DNA from: SW10 sp965657795
GTDB taxonomy: Bacteria > Verrucomicrobiota > Verrucomicrobiia > Verrucomicrobiales > Akkermansiaceae
Direction: 5' to 3'
NCBI GenBank assembly: GCA_965657795.1
Contig: CBFHQJ010000001.1
Span: 62,001-126,000, forward strand
Length of the DNA: 64,000 nucleotides
Position numbers and translations under genes: made by a program. The first letter of the stretch is position 1. The number at the start of each line of letters is the position of its first letter. The notes under the pieces were generated by a model. That model did no database searches, was not told where the DNA came from, and saw only the letters and a list, made by a program, of their open reading frames with translations. Below, piece after piece: positions 53,201 through 61,391 of the stretch.

Positions 53201-53533
53201 AATCGGCATCGTGGCGAAGGGGGGAGTGTCGTTGACGCGGCCAGGAATGCCGGAGCGCGAAGATTCCGTCCGATTCTCCTGACGTCGCTCACAACCTTTG
53301 TGGGACTAATCCCGATGTTGTTGGAGGATGACATGCAAGCCAAGTTTCTCATCCCGATGGCTGTGTCGCTGGGCTTTGGAATTCTCTTCGCTACTGCGAT
53401 CACGCTGATTCTGGTGCCTTCGCTTTATGTGATCCTTGAGGATATCCGGAACTTGTTCTCTGATTTGCTGGGCGGTGGAAATAAAGCTTTGGCAAACGCA
53501 CAAACTGAGGAAGGTTCGGAGCATGTTTCTTGA
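50255..53533 (+). CDS. RND efflux permease (HAE-1-like)
   Basis: 1092 residues, typical of trimeric RND pumps. Twelve membrane segments in two halves with large periplasmic loops. The proton relay Asp pair is in LGIVVDDAIVVGENVY in TM4, and MCGIVALAGVVVNDSLVLVD is the matching region in the second half. PN1/PN2-type porter domains are present (YPNATPEEVASGVIIPIEEA). The substrate class cannot be told; the adjacent type III PKS suggests phenolic lipids or similar compounds. Its 3' end overlaps the PKS start by 11 bases. Confidence 0.95.
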   Translation: MEKIIKWFSGNHVAANFLMGAVLIAGFTAWFQLRKEVFPEIAFDGVVVSVPYPNATPEEVASGVIIPIEEAIADVDGIKKVRSTASRNVGSVTVEVETGFDTRDVMNDVQTKVDGIDNLAEETEEPVFEEIVVNRQIISLAISAETDDASLREYAEKIRDGLLNHVPPQPQDKKEKMVALLDDPGRVIQRFLKGQQTIKKVELASVRPYEISIEVSEDVLRKYNLTLQQVATAVRSASLDLPSGSVKTGSGEVIVRAVGRRYLGAEFQNIVVKSLPDGSDLKLYQIAEVIDGFEDTELVSTFNGRKTVVLHIFRIADQDTLEIARLVKEYVATVEKPEGLEISVWNDQSVILEGRLDLLKSNIGMGLILVLIVLALFLRPSLAFLVALGIPISFAGGLWLMPDLGISMNMISAFAFILVLGIVVDDAIVVGENVYTRIQAGEHPREASWKGTHEVGVVVIFGILTTVTAFTPMLGLSGVSGKIWPNIPLVVIPVLLFSLLQSKLVLPAHLALLKPHSKNPSRNLIFRLQGAIAGGLERFVKAIYTPFLGFCLKFRYIVWAVFFALVSVSAALIATGWIPFQFFPKVEGEILSAKLEMPLGVPFAETEKVVKRLEKAALEMGGEITDRDGNPVVVNALATAGMQPFETGLGPAGPAAGTHLGEVTLELVAAKNRDISSEELKAIWQKKVGDIPGVVSLSFRAETAAGGNAIDLNLTGRDSKQLEEAAAWATERLRDDYEGVVDVSNSNRKGREELIVRDLTPRGKALGFTLANVMSQVRDAFYGNEVQRLQRGRDEVKVMVRYPEEERESVVNLERMKLRTPSGDEVPLLEVVVPEYGRGPATVSRVDRFRTISIQGDVDLPGGYNANEIVAKYTEEVLEKLDERFPGVRYSFEGEQSDQRDSLREMSIGFIGALLLMYVLMAIPLKSYVQPVIVMSVIPFGLVGAVVGHILMGLNMSIMSMCGIVALAGVVVNDSLVLVDYVNRHRGEGGSVVDAARNAGARRFRPILLTSLTTFVGLIPMLLEDDMQAKFLIPMAVSLGFGILFATAITLILVPSLYVILEDIRNLFSDLLGGGNKALANAQTEEGSEHVS

Positions 53534-54530
53534 AGCTCTTGCGAGCGCCTTTCCACCGAATCACTACACTCAGAAAGAGTGCTTGGAATTCACGCGGACG
53601 ACTTCTTCTTATCAATCGCTGAGTAGGCGTGGTCAGGGAATCATGGAGAGGGTCTTGCTGGGAGACTCCGGGATTGCGAAGCGCCATTTTTGCGCGGAGG
53701 ATCCTGCCGCGATGTTTGATGCGGGCGCGCAGAAGCTCAACGAGTATTTCGAAAAGGAAGCCCCGGAGCTTTCGATCGCGGCCTTGGAGAAAACGGGTGT
53801 CGATCCGTCCGAGATTGATGCCCTTATCATCTGCACTTGCACCGGTTACCTTTGTCCCGGAGTGACGAGCCACGTGGCTGAGAAGCTGGGGATGCGTGAT
53901 GACGTTTATCTTCAGGACATCGTCGGTTTGGGGTGTGGGGCGGCACTTCCCATGATGAGGGCGGCCGAGGGGTTTCTGGCAGCAAATCCGGGGAAGAAAG
54001 TGGCGACGGTCGCCGTTGAGATCTGTTCGGCAGCACTTTTTGTGAACGAGGAACCCGGTGTGCTTATTAGCATGTGTTTGTTTGGCGACGGTGCCTCGGC
54101 GGCGGTTTGGTCTGATCAGGAGGGAGAAGGGAAGTGGCAGGCGGGACACTTCGACACCATTCATGTGCCGGAGGAGCGCGAGAAGATTCGCTTTATCAAT
54201 TCAGGAGGGAAATTGGAGAATAAACTCCATCGTGCGGTGCCCGGATTGGCTGCGGATGCGGTTTGCAAACTGTGGCAGAAGCGCCGGAATGACCCGGATC
54301 AAGTGCTCGCGCACACCGGGGGAAGGGATGTCATCGAGGCACTCGAGAAGCGCATGGACTGGGAATTGCCTGAAACCCGGGCGGTTCTGCAAAATGCCGG
54401 GAATTGCTCCAGTCCTTGTGTTCTCTTTGCTCTGGAGGAGCGTTTAAAGCAATCAGAGGGCGATACCCGCTATTGGTTGACCAGTTTTGGGGCTGGGTTT
54501 GCGGCTCATTCTTGTGAGATGTGGCGTTGA
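53523..54530 (+). CDS. Type III polyketide synthase (chalcone/stilbene synthase-like)
   Basis: 335 residues from ATG 53523, inside the end of the RND permease gene; an in-frame start at 53436 would lie deeper in that gene. Catalytic triad: Cys138 in DIVGLGCGAALPM, His264 in VLAHTGG, and Asn294 in QNAGNCSSPCV. It condenses a starter acyl-CoA with malonyl-CoA, usually giving alkylpyrones or alkylresorcinols. Fatty-acyl starters are common in bacterial members. Overlap with the pump gene means translational coupling. There is no methyltransferase or oxidase beside it. A ketoacyl synthase III-type enzyme is the alternative, but the GFGPG-equivalent wording (SFGAGFAAHS) fits type III PKS. Confidence 0.86.
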   Translation: MFLEALASAFPPNHYTQKECLEFTRTTSSYQSLSRRGQGIMERVLLGDSGIAKRHFCAEDPAAMFDAGAQKLNEYFEKEAPELSIAALEKTGVDPSEIDALIICTCTGYLCPGVTSHVAEKLGMRDDVYLQDIVGLGCGAALPMMRAAEGFLAANPGKKVATVAVEICSAALFVNEEPGVLISMCLFGDGASAAVWSDQEGEGKWQAGHFDTIHVPEEREKIRFINSGGKLENKLHRAVPGLAADAVCKLWQKRRNDPDQVLAHTGGRDVIEALEKRMDWELPETRAVLQNAGNCSSPCVLFALEERLKQSEGDTRYWLTSFGAGFAAHSCEMWR

Positions 54531-54564
54531 CACATCCCGATCTGGAGATGACCGTCCCCGCGAT

Positions 54565-56343
54565 ATGATTAACAGAAAACGCCGGCTGATTTCCGGTATC
54601 CTATGTGGCGCTCTCGGCGTGACTGCGGTTGCTCAAGAGCCCGCGACTCCGGTCGAGCCCGCCAAACCTGCCGAACCGGTAAAACCAGCAGAGCCAGCCA
54701 AACCGGCTGAAGATCCGTTCAAGGCACCAGCCAACGTGGCAGCTGCTCCTGCCGACGCAGTCAAGACCGAGTCGGGGCTTGCTTCCCTTGTTCTCAAAAG
54801 AGGAACCGGAACTAAAAATCCCGGAGTAGCTGATACTGTTCGGGTGAATTATACGGGCTGGCAGGCTTCCGATGGAACCATGTTCGACAGCTCGTTGAAG
54901 CGTGGCCAGCCTGCGGAGTTTGCTCTCAATGGCGTGATCAAAGGTTGGACCGAAGGCGTGCAGCTCATGGTGGTCGGAGAGAAGCGTCGCTTCTGGATTC
55001 CTTCCGAGCTTGCGTATGGTGATCAGGGACGCGTTGCTGGCAATCTGACCTTCGATATCGAGCTCCTTGAAATCATCCCGGCTCCCGAGGCCCCCAAGGA
55101 GCTCGTTGCTCCGGCAGACGCGGTGGCAACCGAGTCCGGTCTCAAGTATCAGATTCTTAAAGCCGGTGAAGGAGATGCTTCTCCCACCGCTGAAGATGTC
55201 GTGACATGCCAGTTTACCGGTTGGAAAGCTGATGGCGAATTTATCATGACTTCCACTCGCAATCCTCAGCCTGCCCAGTTCGCCTTGAACCAGGTTCCTA
55301 TCAAGGGATTGACCGAAGGTGTTCAGCTGATGAAGAAAGGTGAGAAGCGCCGCTTTTGGATTCCCGCCAGCCTTGCTTATGGTAAAGCTGGAGAAGCTCC
55401 GGAAGGAGCTCCTGCAGGTGATCTGCTCTTTGACTTTGAATTGATTTCCTTCATGCCGGTTCCCAAGCCGCCGCCACCGCCGAAAGACCCTAATGCTCCT
55501 GCTGATGTTGCGGCAGCTCCCAAAGGTGCTACTACCACTGAGTCGGGAATCGCCTACACGGTTCTCAAGCCGGGCGAAGGCGATGCCTCTCCTTCCGAGA
55601 CGGATCTTCTCAAGGTGAGTTTCAAGGGATGGGACGCCAACGGCGCGTCGATTGGCTCCAGCGAATCGATGGGGGGAGCAATGGCGCTCTCTCTCGATAA
55701 GAGCCCGATCAAAGGTTGGGTGGAAATCTTGAAGAGCATGAAAAAAGGTGAGAGCCGCCGTGTCTGGATTCCTGAAAATCTTACTTTTGAAACCAAAGGT
55801 CGTGGAGCGCCCGAGGGTGCTTTGACCTTCGATCTTGAGTTGGTTGAATTTAAGGCCAAGCCCAAGGCTCCCGATGCCCCAGCTGACGTTGCTGCTCCTC
55901 CGGCAGATGCCATTAAGACCGCTTCGGGTCTCGCTTACAAGGTTCTCAAGCCGGGAACAGGCAAGCGCAAGCCGATTGCGACTGATACGGTCAAGGTTCA
56001 CTACGCCGGTTGGACCACTGATGGTGAGCTCTTCGACAACTCCATCGAGCGTGATGAGAAAGCAGAGTTTCCTTTGAACCGAGTGATCAAAGGCTGGACC
56101 GAAGGCGTTCAACTCATGGTTGAGGGTGAGAAGCGTCGCTTCTGGATTCCCGTTGAACTCGCTTACAACAACCAGCCCGGAAGTCCGGCTGGAATGTTGG
56201 TCTTCGATATCGAGCTCTTCGAGATCGTGACTCCCGAGCCTCCCAAAAAGATCGAAGCGGTGACTCCTCCCATCGAAGTGAAACCAATCAAGCCCACGGA
56301 AAAAAAGCCGGCCGAGAAGCCCGCAGAAAAACCAGCTGAGTAG
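54565..56343 (+). CDS. Exported peptidyl-prolyl isomerase with four FKBP domains
   Basis: 592 residues from ATG 54565. A signal segment (RRLISGILCGALGVTAVAQ), a Pro/Ala/Glu-rich linker (PVEPAKPAEPVKPAEPAKP), and four FKBP-type repeats beginning at about residues 65, 180, 305 and 445, each with a VxYTGW- or FKGW-like strand and a RRFWIP-type loop (KRRFWIPSELAYGD). Domain 3 lacks the usual Asp/Phe of the active site in its first strand (LKVSFKGWDANG) and may be inactive. The tail is Lys/Pro/Glu-rich (EKKPAEKPAEKPAE). FKBPs usually carry one domain, so four in one bacterial periplasmic protein is uncommon. Confidence 0.88.
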   Translation: MINRKRRLISGILCGALGVTAVAQEPATPVEPAKPAEPVKPAEPAKPAEDPFKAPANVAAAPADAVKTESGLASLVLKRGTGTKNPGVADTVRVNYTGWQASDGTMFDSSLKRGQPAEFALNGVIKGWTEGVQLMVVGEKRRFWIPSELAYGDQGRVAGNLTFDIELLEIIPAPEAPKELVAPADAVATESGLKYQILKAGEGDASPTAEDVVTCQFTGWKADGEFIMTSTRNPQPAQFALNQVPIKGLTEGVQLMKKGEKRRFWIPASLAYGKAGEAPEGAPAGDLLFDFELISFMPVPKPPPPPKDPNAPADVAAAPKGATTTESGIAYTVLKPGEGDASPSETDLLKVSFKGWDANGASIGSSESMGGAMALSLDKSPIKGWVEILKSMKKGESRRVWIPENLTFETKGRGAPEGALTFDLELVEFKAKPKAPDAPADVAAPPADAIKTASGLAYKVLKPGTGKRKPIATDTVKVHYAGWTTDGELFDNSIERDEKAEFPLNRVIKGWTEGVQLMVEGEKRRFWIPVELAYNNQPGSPAGMLVFDIELFEIVTPEPPKKIEAVTPPIEVKPIKPTEKKPAEKPAEKPAE

Positions 56344-56366
56344 ATCTTCGGTTCCCGAATCATTCA

Positions 56367-56407
56367 AAACAGCCCGTTGCGTGATGGCGGCGGGCTGTTT
56401 TTTTGTT
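56367..56407 (+). terminator. Rho-independent terminator after FKBP gene
   Basis: AAACAGCCCG (56367-56376) pairs with CGGGCTGTTT (56391-56400), loop 14 nt, followed by a T tract. Confidence 0.88.
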
Positions 56408-56463
56408 CGTGGTTTCGGCGTAATTTCTTGTGAGTTTACTTCAGCTTATTTAGGAGCGGAGGT

Positions 56464-57477
56464 ATGTTGATCGACTTGCGAAGTGATACCGTCACCCAAC
56501 CGACCTCTACCATGAGGAAGGTCATGTCCCGCGCCGAGGTTGGGGACGATGTCATGGGCGATGATCCCACGGTGGCCCGACTTGAGGAACTGGCTGCCGG
56601 GATGGTCGGGAAAGAGGCGGGGATGTTTGTTCCGAGTGGAACCCAGAGCAATCTTTGTGCGCTGCTCTCGCATTGCCAGAGGGGAGAGGAGTATCTCGTC
56701 GGCCAGACCGCTCACACCTATCTTTTCGAGGGAGGTGGCGCTGCCGTTTTAGGGAGTATTCAACCGCAAACTCTCGACCAGGAAGACGATGGAACCTTGG
56801 CCTTGGATAAGTTGGCTACATTGGTGAAGCCCGATGATTTTCACTTCGCCCGGACGAAGCTCTTGTGTCTGGAGAATACGACGTGGGGAAAGGTGCTTCC
56901 TCTCGATTACCTCAAGGCGGTGAAGTCCTTTGCAAGTGAGCATGAACTCTCGCTGCACCTTGACGGAGCCCGGCTTTTTAATGCTTCAGTTGCGACGGGG
57001 GAATCCGCCGCCAAGCTGACAGATCCTTTCGACTCGGTTTCGATTTGTTTGTCCAAAGGACTGGGTGCGCCGGTGGGTTCTGTTCTGGTTGCGTCTTCAG
57101 CCTTTATAAAGAAAGCCAAACGATGGCGCAAGATGCTCGGGGGGGGGATGCGTCAGTCTGGAATATTGGCGGCGGCAGGAATCTTCGTACTGGAAAATCA
57201 CATCGAGCGCCTCGCTGAGGATCATGAAAACGCACGCCAACTTCAACAGGGTTTGGCTGAAATCACCGGTTTGACCGTGGACCCGGTGCAAACCAATATG
57301 GTCTTCGTCGATTTGGCCAAGGTCGATGGTGCGGCCTTGTCTCGAAAGTTGGAAGAAAAGGGGATTAGAATCGGAGGGTATACTGGAGGGAAGCAACGTC
57401 TCGTGACTCACCTGGGAGTTTCGGCTCGGGATATTGAGATCGTTGTTGAGAGTTTCAAGAAAACGTGCGCGTTTTGA
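56464..57477 (+). CDS. Low-specificity L-threonine aldolase-type PLP enzyme
   Basis: 337 residues. Fold-type I PLP enzyme: LIDLRSDTVTQPT at the start, RAEVGDDVMGDDPTV, FVPSGTQSNLCALL for phosphate binding, LHLDGARLFNA with the PLP-binding Asp, and SICLSKGLGAPVGS with the Schiff-base Lys at about residue 198. It splits L-threonine or L-allo-threonine to glycine and acetaldehyde. A TAGGAG Shine-Dalgarno sequence lies 7 bases before the ATG. Monocistronic, between the FKBP terminator and a convergent NuoE/F gene. Confidence 0.93.
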   Translation: MLIDLRSDTVTQPTSTMRKVMSRAEVGDDVMGDDPTVARLEELAAGMVGKEAGMFVPSGTQSNLCALLSHCQRGEEYLVGQTAHTYLFEGGGAAVLGSIQPQTLDQEDDGTLALDKLATLVKPDDFHFARTKLLCLENTTWGKVLPLDYLKAVKSFASEHELSLHLDGARLFNASVATGESAAKLTDPFDSVSICLSKGLGAPVGSVLVASSAFIKKAKRWRKMLGGGMRQSGILAAAGIFVLENHIERLAEDHENARQLQQGLAEITGLTVDPVQTNMVFVDLAKVDGAALSRKLEEKGIRIGGYTGGKQRLVTHLGVSARDIEIVVESFKKTCAF

Positions 57478-57697
57478 GATGCCCGTACAAAAAAAGGGCG
57501 CCCCGGACGAACTGCCTGCGAAAAAGGAGGACCGCCCGGGACGCATTGAAGAACAGGCTGGATTAATTTCCCATTCACCTGTCATTGAGGCAAAAAATTG
57601 AGGCCGATGACAGTAAAACTTTGAAAAGATTTTAGCCTTGTTTTGGAGAGCCAAACTACCCGCGCGATGATGCGCTATTTCATGGGATTTGGTCCCG

Positions 57698-59383
57698 CTA
57701 GGAATTGGAATTCGTGGCGGCTTCGACCTGCTCTGGGAAATACTTCATGAGCGATTCGGTGACGTGAGGAGCGGCCATTCCGAGTCCGCAAGCAGAGGTC
57801 GCTTTCATCGCTTCATTGATGTCGGTTACTTCCTCGGTCCATGCCGCCAGGTCCAATTCCCTGGCGTCGCCATTCAAGCGCTCGGTGAGTCGCTGGGTGC
57901 CGATGCGACACGGGAAACACTTACCGCAAGATTCGTGGGCAAAGAAGGCCATGGCATCGTGTGCAGCCTTCACCATATCGCGTGAGTCGTCGAAGACCAT
58001 GATGCCACCGGCTCCGAGGAAGGAGCCGTGTGAGCGAATGCACGGGTCATCGAGGGTGAGGTCATCGAGAATCTGGTGTCCGAGGAACCCTCCGGAAAGT
58101 CCGGCCATGGTAACGGCTTGAATGGAGCGACCATCGAGTGGTCCGCCCGCCCAATCGTAAAGGAGGGTTTTGAGAGGAAGCCCGATCGGGATCTCGTAGT
58201 TGCCGGGGCGTTTGATATCGCCCGAAAGCGAGATGAGCTTGGTTCCGGGATGCTCGCCCATACCGAGTGATTGATACCATTCCGCGCCCTTGTTGATGAT
58301 GTGTGGAATCGCACAAAGAGTTTCGACATTGTTCACGGCCGTGGGCTTGTCTTCGAATCCGTGGGTGACGGGGAAGGGGGGCTTGTTGCGCGGGAAGGGG
58401 TGCTTTCCTTCCAGTGAGTTGAGCAGCGAGCCTTCTTCGCCACAGATGTAGGCTCCGGCTCCTCGGCGCACGTAGAGGTGGAATTCAAATCCGGATCCCT
58501 GAATGTTGTTCCCGAGAAGCCCGGCCTCTCTGACCTCGGCGAGGCATTTTTCGAGCAGGATATTGGTTTCGGGATATTCGTAGCGCAGGTAGATGAATCC
58601 GCGCGGAGCACCGGTGGCAAATCCGGCGATGATCATGCCCTCGATCAAGGCGAAGGGATCATAGTCCATGAGCGCGCGATCCTTGAAGCATCCGGGCTCG
58701 CCTTCGTCGGCATTACAAACGATGGATTTGGGGTGGCGGTCACATTCGGCTACGGCCTTCCATTTCAGACCGGTGGGGAATCCGGCGCCGCCCCGACCGG
58801 CGAGCTTGGATTCGGTAACAGTCTCGATGACGGAAGTCGGCTCTCCTTTGAGCGCTGACACGAGAGCCTCAAAACCGCCGTTCTCGCGGTAGCCCTTGAA
58901 AGTGTTGTGGCCTTCTTTACGAATGTTCGAAAAGAGAGCTTCTTCGTGGCCGCCGGGATTAACCGGGGGAACCGGAGAGGGGGTCGGCTTGAGATCGGCA
59001 GCTGTCTCTCCGGCGAGAGTGGTGTGACCTGTGAGAACTGGAATGGGAGCATCGCAACGACCGGAGCAAGGCATTTCAGTCGCGTCCTGACCTTGGGATT
59101 TCAGGGTTTCCAAAATCTCATTTCCGCCTCGCAGACAGCAGATGTTTCCGGTGCAGACCCGAGGGGCTTCCAATCCGCCCGGGGTGCGCGAGAAGTGGTG
59201 GTAAAAGGTGACCGTCCCATAGAGATCGGCCAAGGGGGTCTTGAGTCCCTCGGACACCGCGCGGAGGGCGTCATCGGAAAGGTATCCGTCGCGATCATGG
59301 AAAGCGTGAAGCAGTGGAAGCAGCGGCGCGGGCTCGTTCTTCCATTGATCGATGAGTATTTGATCGGAACCTGAAATGACCAT
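57698..59383 (-). CDS. NuoE-NuoF fusion, NAD-linked diaphorase subunit
   Basis: 561 residues. The N-terminus is a NuoE-like [2Fe-2S] domain (PLLPLLHAFHDRDGYLSDDA, ligands in CTGNIC and CSGRC). From about residue 150 is a NuoF-like domain: GRGGAGFPTGLKW for NADH/FMN, ADEGEPGCFKDR, AYICGEEGSLL, and SCGKCFPCRIG for [4Fe-4S]. Such fusions serve as the NAD(H) module of soluble formate dehydrogenases and of hydrogenases. No catalytic subunit, NuoG or FdhA is next to it in the window, and it is followed by a convergent gene, so the partner must be elsewhere. FdhA is often a selenoprotein, which fits the Sec candidates nearby, but only as an inference. Confidence 0.88.
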   Translation of the reverse strand: MVISGSDQILIDQWKNEPAPLLPLLHAFHDRDGYLSDDALRAVSEGLKTPLADLYGTVTFYHHFSRTPGGLEAPRVCTGNICCLRGGNEILETLKSQGQDATEMPCSGRCDAPIPVLTGHTTLAGETAADLKPTPSPVPPVNPGGHEEALFSNIRKEGHNTFKGYRENGGFEALVSALKGEPTSVIETVTESKLAGRGGAGFPTGLKWKAVAECDRHPKSIVCNADEGEPGCFKDRALMDYDPFALIEGMIIAGFATGAPRGFIYLRYEYPETNILLEKCLAEVREAGLLGNNIQGSGFEFHLYVRRGAGAYICGEEGSLLNSLEGKHPFPRNKPPFPVTHGFEDKPTAVNNVETLCAIPHIINKGAEWYQSLGMGEHPGTKLISLSGDIKRPGNYEIPIGLPLKTLLYDWAGGPLDGRSIQAVTMAGLSGGFLGHQILDDLTLDDPCIRSHGSFLGAGGIMVFDDSRDMVKAAHDAMAFFAHESCGKCFPCRIGTQRLTERLNGDARELDLAAWTEEVTDINEAMKATSACGLGMAAPHVTESLMKYFPEQVEAATNSNS

Positions 59384-59448
59384 GTGTCAAGAATGACGGA
59401 TCGTCCGAAAGAAACAAGGGGGAAGCGCGGTTTGGGTCCCGATTGGGA

Positions 59449-61386
59449 TCAGAAGGTGGTTCCGATGGCGAAGTGGAATGCGCCACCGGGTTCGCCGCTG
59501 TCTTGCGAGAGCGAACGACCGTATTCCAAGCGGATCGGCCCGACGGGCAGGTTGATACGGACTCCGATCCCGGCGGCAAGTTCCACTTCGGAATCGAGTC
59601 CGGCGGTATCAATAAAAACCAGTCCCCTGACCGGGCCCACGATGGTGTGCATGTATTCGATATTAGCGAGCCACCATTTGGTCCCGCCGAGGGCATTTCC
59701 ATTAAAGGAAGGTCCCATCTGCAATTCAGGAAAGGAGCGGATGGTATTGGCGCCGCCGAGAAATTTTCGAAGGTCGATGGGGAGGTTTTGGTCTTCGGCC
59801 GATGGCGAGATGAAGCCGCCTCTGAGGCCGAGAGCATAGGAAGTATTTTCTCCCAGGGTTCGGTAGTAGCTGATCTGCCCTTCGACTTCGGTGAAGCTGA
59901 CGCTGTCGTCCCCATAGGATAGACCTACGGAGGTTTCTGCGGCGGCAAACCAACCGTCCGAAGGCAGGGCCGGGTCGTCGCGACGATCGTAGAGGTGTCG
60001 TAGGCTTAGTCTTGAGACAAGGTAGTCACTTGAACCGATCAATTCGTCGGGGATCGGGCTGTTGATGCTCGAGTGGGAGACGGTCAGTCCGACGGTTCCG
60101 GTGTAGCGCTCTCCCCATTTCCAGGTCAGCTCGCTCCCGATCCCTCCTTCGAGTTTGTTGTAGTTGTCAAAATCCCGGCTGATCAGAAAAGCCCGGCTGG
60201 AGAGACTGAGGTCACGATTTAAAAACAAGGGGTCGGTGAGAGTGACCTCACCCAGCCCCCCGAGTGCGGTCACTTCAGCCCCGGCGGAGAGGTTCCAGAG
60301 CCGGCCCCAGAGGTTGCGGTCGTAGTAGCGAAAGCCCAGGATGTAACCTTCGATCGAGCCATAGCCCAGAGAGACCGAGTAACCCCGGGCCTTCGTTTCC
60401 TTGAGATGAAGGGTGAGATCGAGATCTGTGTCATTGACCTCGGTGGTCTCCAGTCTAACGCTGGAGAAGGCTCCGGTCACGAGCAATTTGTTGATCTCCT
60501 CATGGACGAACTCCTCGTCGAAGTTATTACCAATCATGCCCTTGAAGCGGTCTCGAATGTTCTCGGGTTTTGTCTTTGCCAGACCTGCCGTCTGGAAGGA
60601 TCGGACTGCAAATTTTTTACCCGGAGTGATGAGAAAAGTGAGAGTCAGAGTATTTCCTTCTGTTTCCTTGAGCATCATCAGGAAAATGTCCGGATAGCCG
60701 CGTCGCCGGTAGTTTTCCGTGATTTTTTGGCGCAGTGAGACGATGTTCTCGGCGGTGGCAGGATCGCCTTTGAATCCATTGATGTCTTCTTTTAACGAGG
60801 GGGACGGTAGCACCCGGCTTTTGAGATCCGGAGCTCCGAGCATGAAGATGGGACCTTTCTTAATCGTGAGAGTGAAGGGAATTTCTCCGTTGGTCTGACG
60901 TTTCCCTTTGGTGGCGGTGACCGTTCCTTCCCAGTATCCATCGGTATGGAGCAGATCACGGATGCGCTCCAGTCCGGTGGGAATAGCTGCGGCCTCGAAG
61001 GCACGTCGTTTTCCGGTTTCAGGAAAAGGAGCTTTGAATTGGTCCTGAACTTGTTCGAAACGGTCATAGCCTTTCACCGTGATCTCCCCGAGGAACTGAG
61101 CGAGTCCCTCGTCGACTGTCAGTTGGATTTGCTCTTGCGAAATCATTTGCCCGGTGACAATGGCATCGGTCAAACCATGTGTGCGGAGGTAAGACTCCAC
61201 CAGAAAGGCGGCATCGTCGGCCCGCGAGTCGGTGGCTTCGCGATCACGAATGTAGTCGAGTCTGCCCCCAACTGCTTCAAGGAGACCTTTCGGGGTGAAT
61301 GAGCGCAGCCCGTTGAATTTCAATTTCGCGGCCGGACTCCGAAGAGTGGCGAGAAGCAGAATCAACAGGGTGACACGGGTGAACAT
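59449..61386 (-). CDS. Outer-membrane assembly protein of the Omp85/TamA family
   Basis: 645 residues from ATG 61386; a GTG at 61395 overlapping the TamB stop is also possible. Signal peptide (RVTLLILLLATLRSPA), three POTRA-like domains (ITVKGYDRFEQVQDQFKAPF, FAVRSFQTAGLAKTKPENI), then a 16-strand barrel with LGYGSIEGYILGFRYYDRNL and the closing GVRINLPVGPIRLEYG. The aromatic final residue (GTTF) fits the BAM signal. It is coupled to the upstream TamB-like gene, so TamA is preferred over BamA. Confidence 0.9.
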   Translation of the reverse strand: MFTRVTLLILLLATLRSPAAKLKFNGLRSFTPKGLLEAVGGRLDYIRDREATDSRADDAAFLVESYLRTHGLTDAIVTGQMISQEQIQLTVDEGLAQFLGEITVKGYDRFEQVQDQFKAPFPETGKRRAFEAAAIPTGLERIRDLLHTDGYWEGTVTATKGKRQTNGEIPFTLTIKKGPIFMLGAPDLKSRVLPSPSLKEDINGFKGDPATAENIVSLRQKITENYRRRGYPDIFLMMLKETEGNTLTLTFLITPGKKFAVRSFQTAGLAKTKPENIRDRFKGMIGNNFDEEFVHEEINKLLVTGAFSSVRLETTEVNDTDLDLTLHLKETKARGYSVSLGYGSIEGYILGFRYYDRNLWGRLWNLSAGAEVTALGGLGEVTLTDPLFLNRDLSLSSRAFLISRDFDNYNKLEGGIGSELTWKWGERYTGTVGLTVSHSSINSPIPDELIGSSDYLVSRLSLRHLYDRRDDPALPSDGWFAAAETSVGLSYGDDSVSFTEVEGQISYYRTLGENTSYALGLRGGFISPSAEDQNLPIDLRKFLGGANTIRSFPELQMGPSFNGNALGGTKWWLANIEYMHTIVGPVRGLVFIDTAGLDSEVELAAGIGVRINLPVGPIRLEYGRSLSQDSGEPGGAFHFAIGTTF

Positions 61387-61391
61387 GGGTC

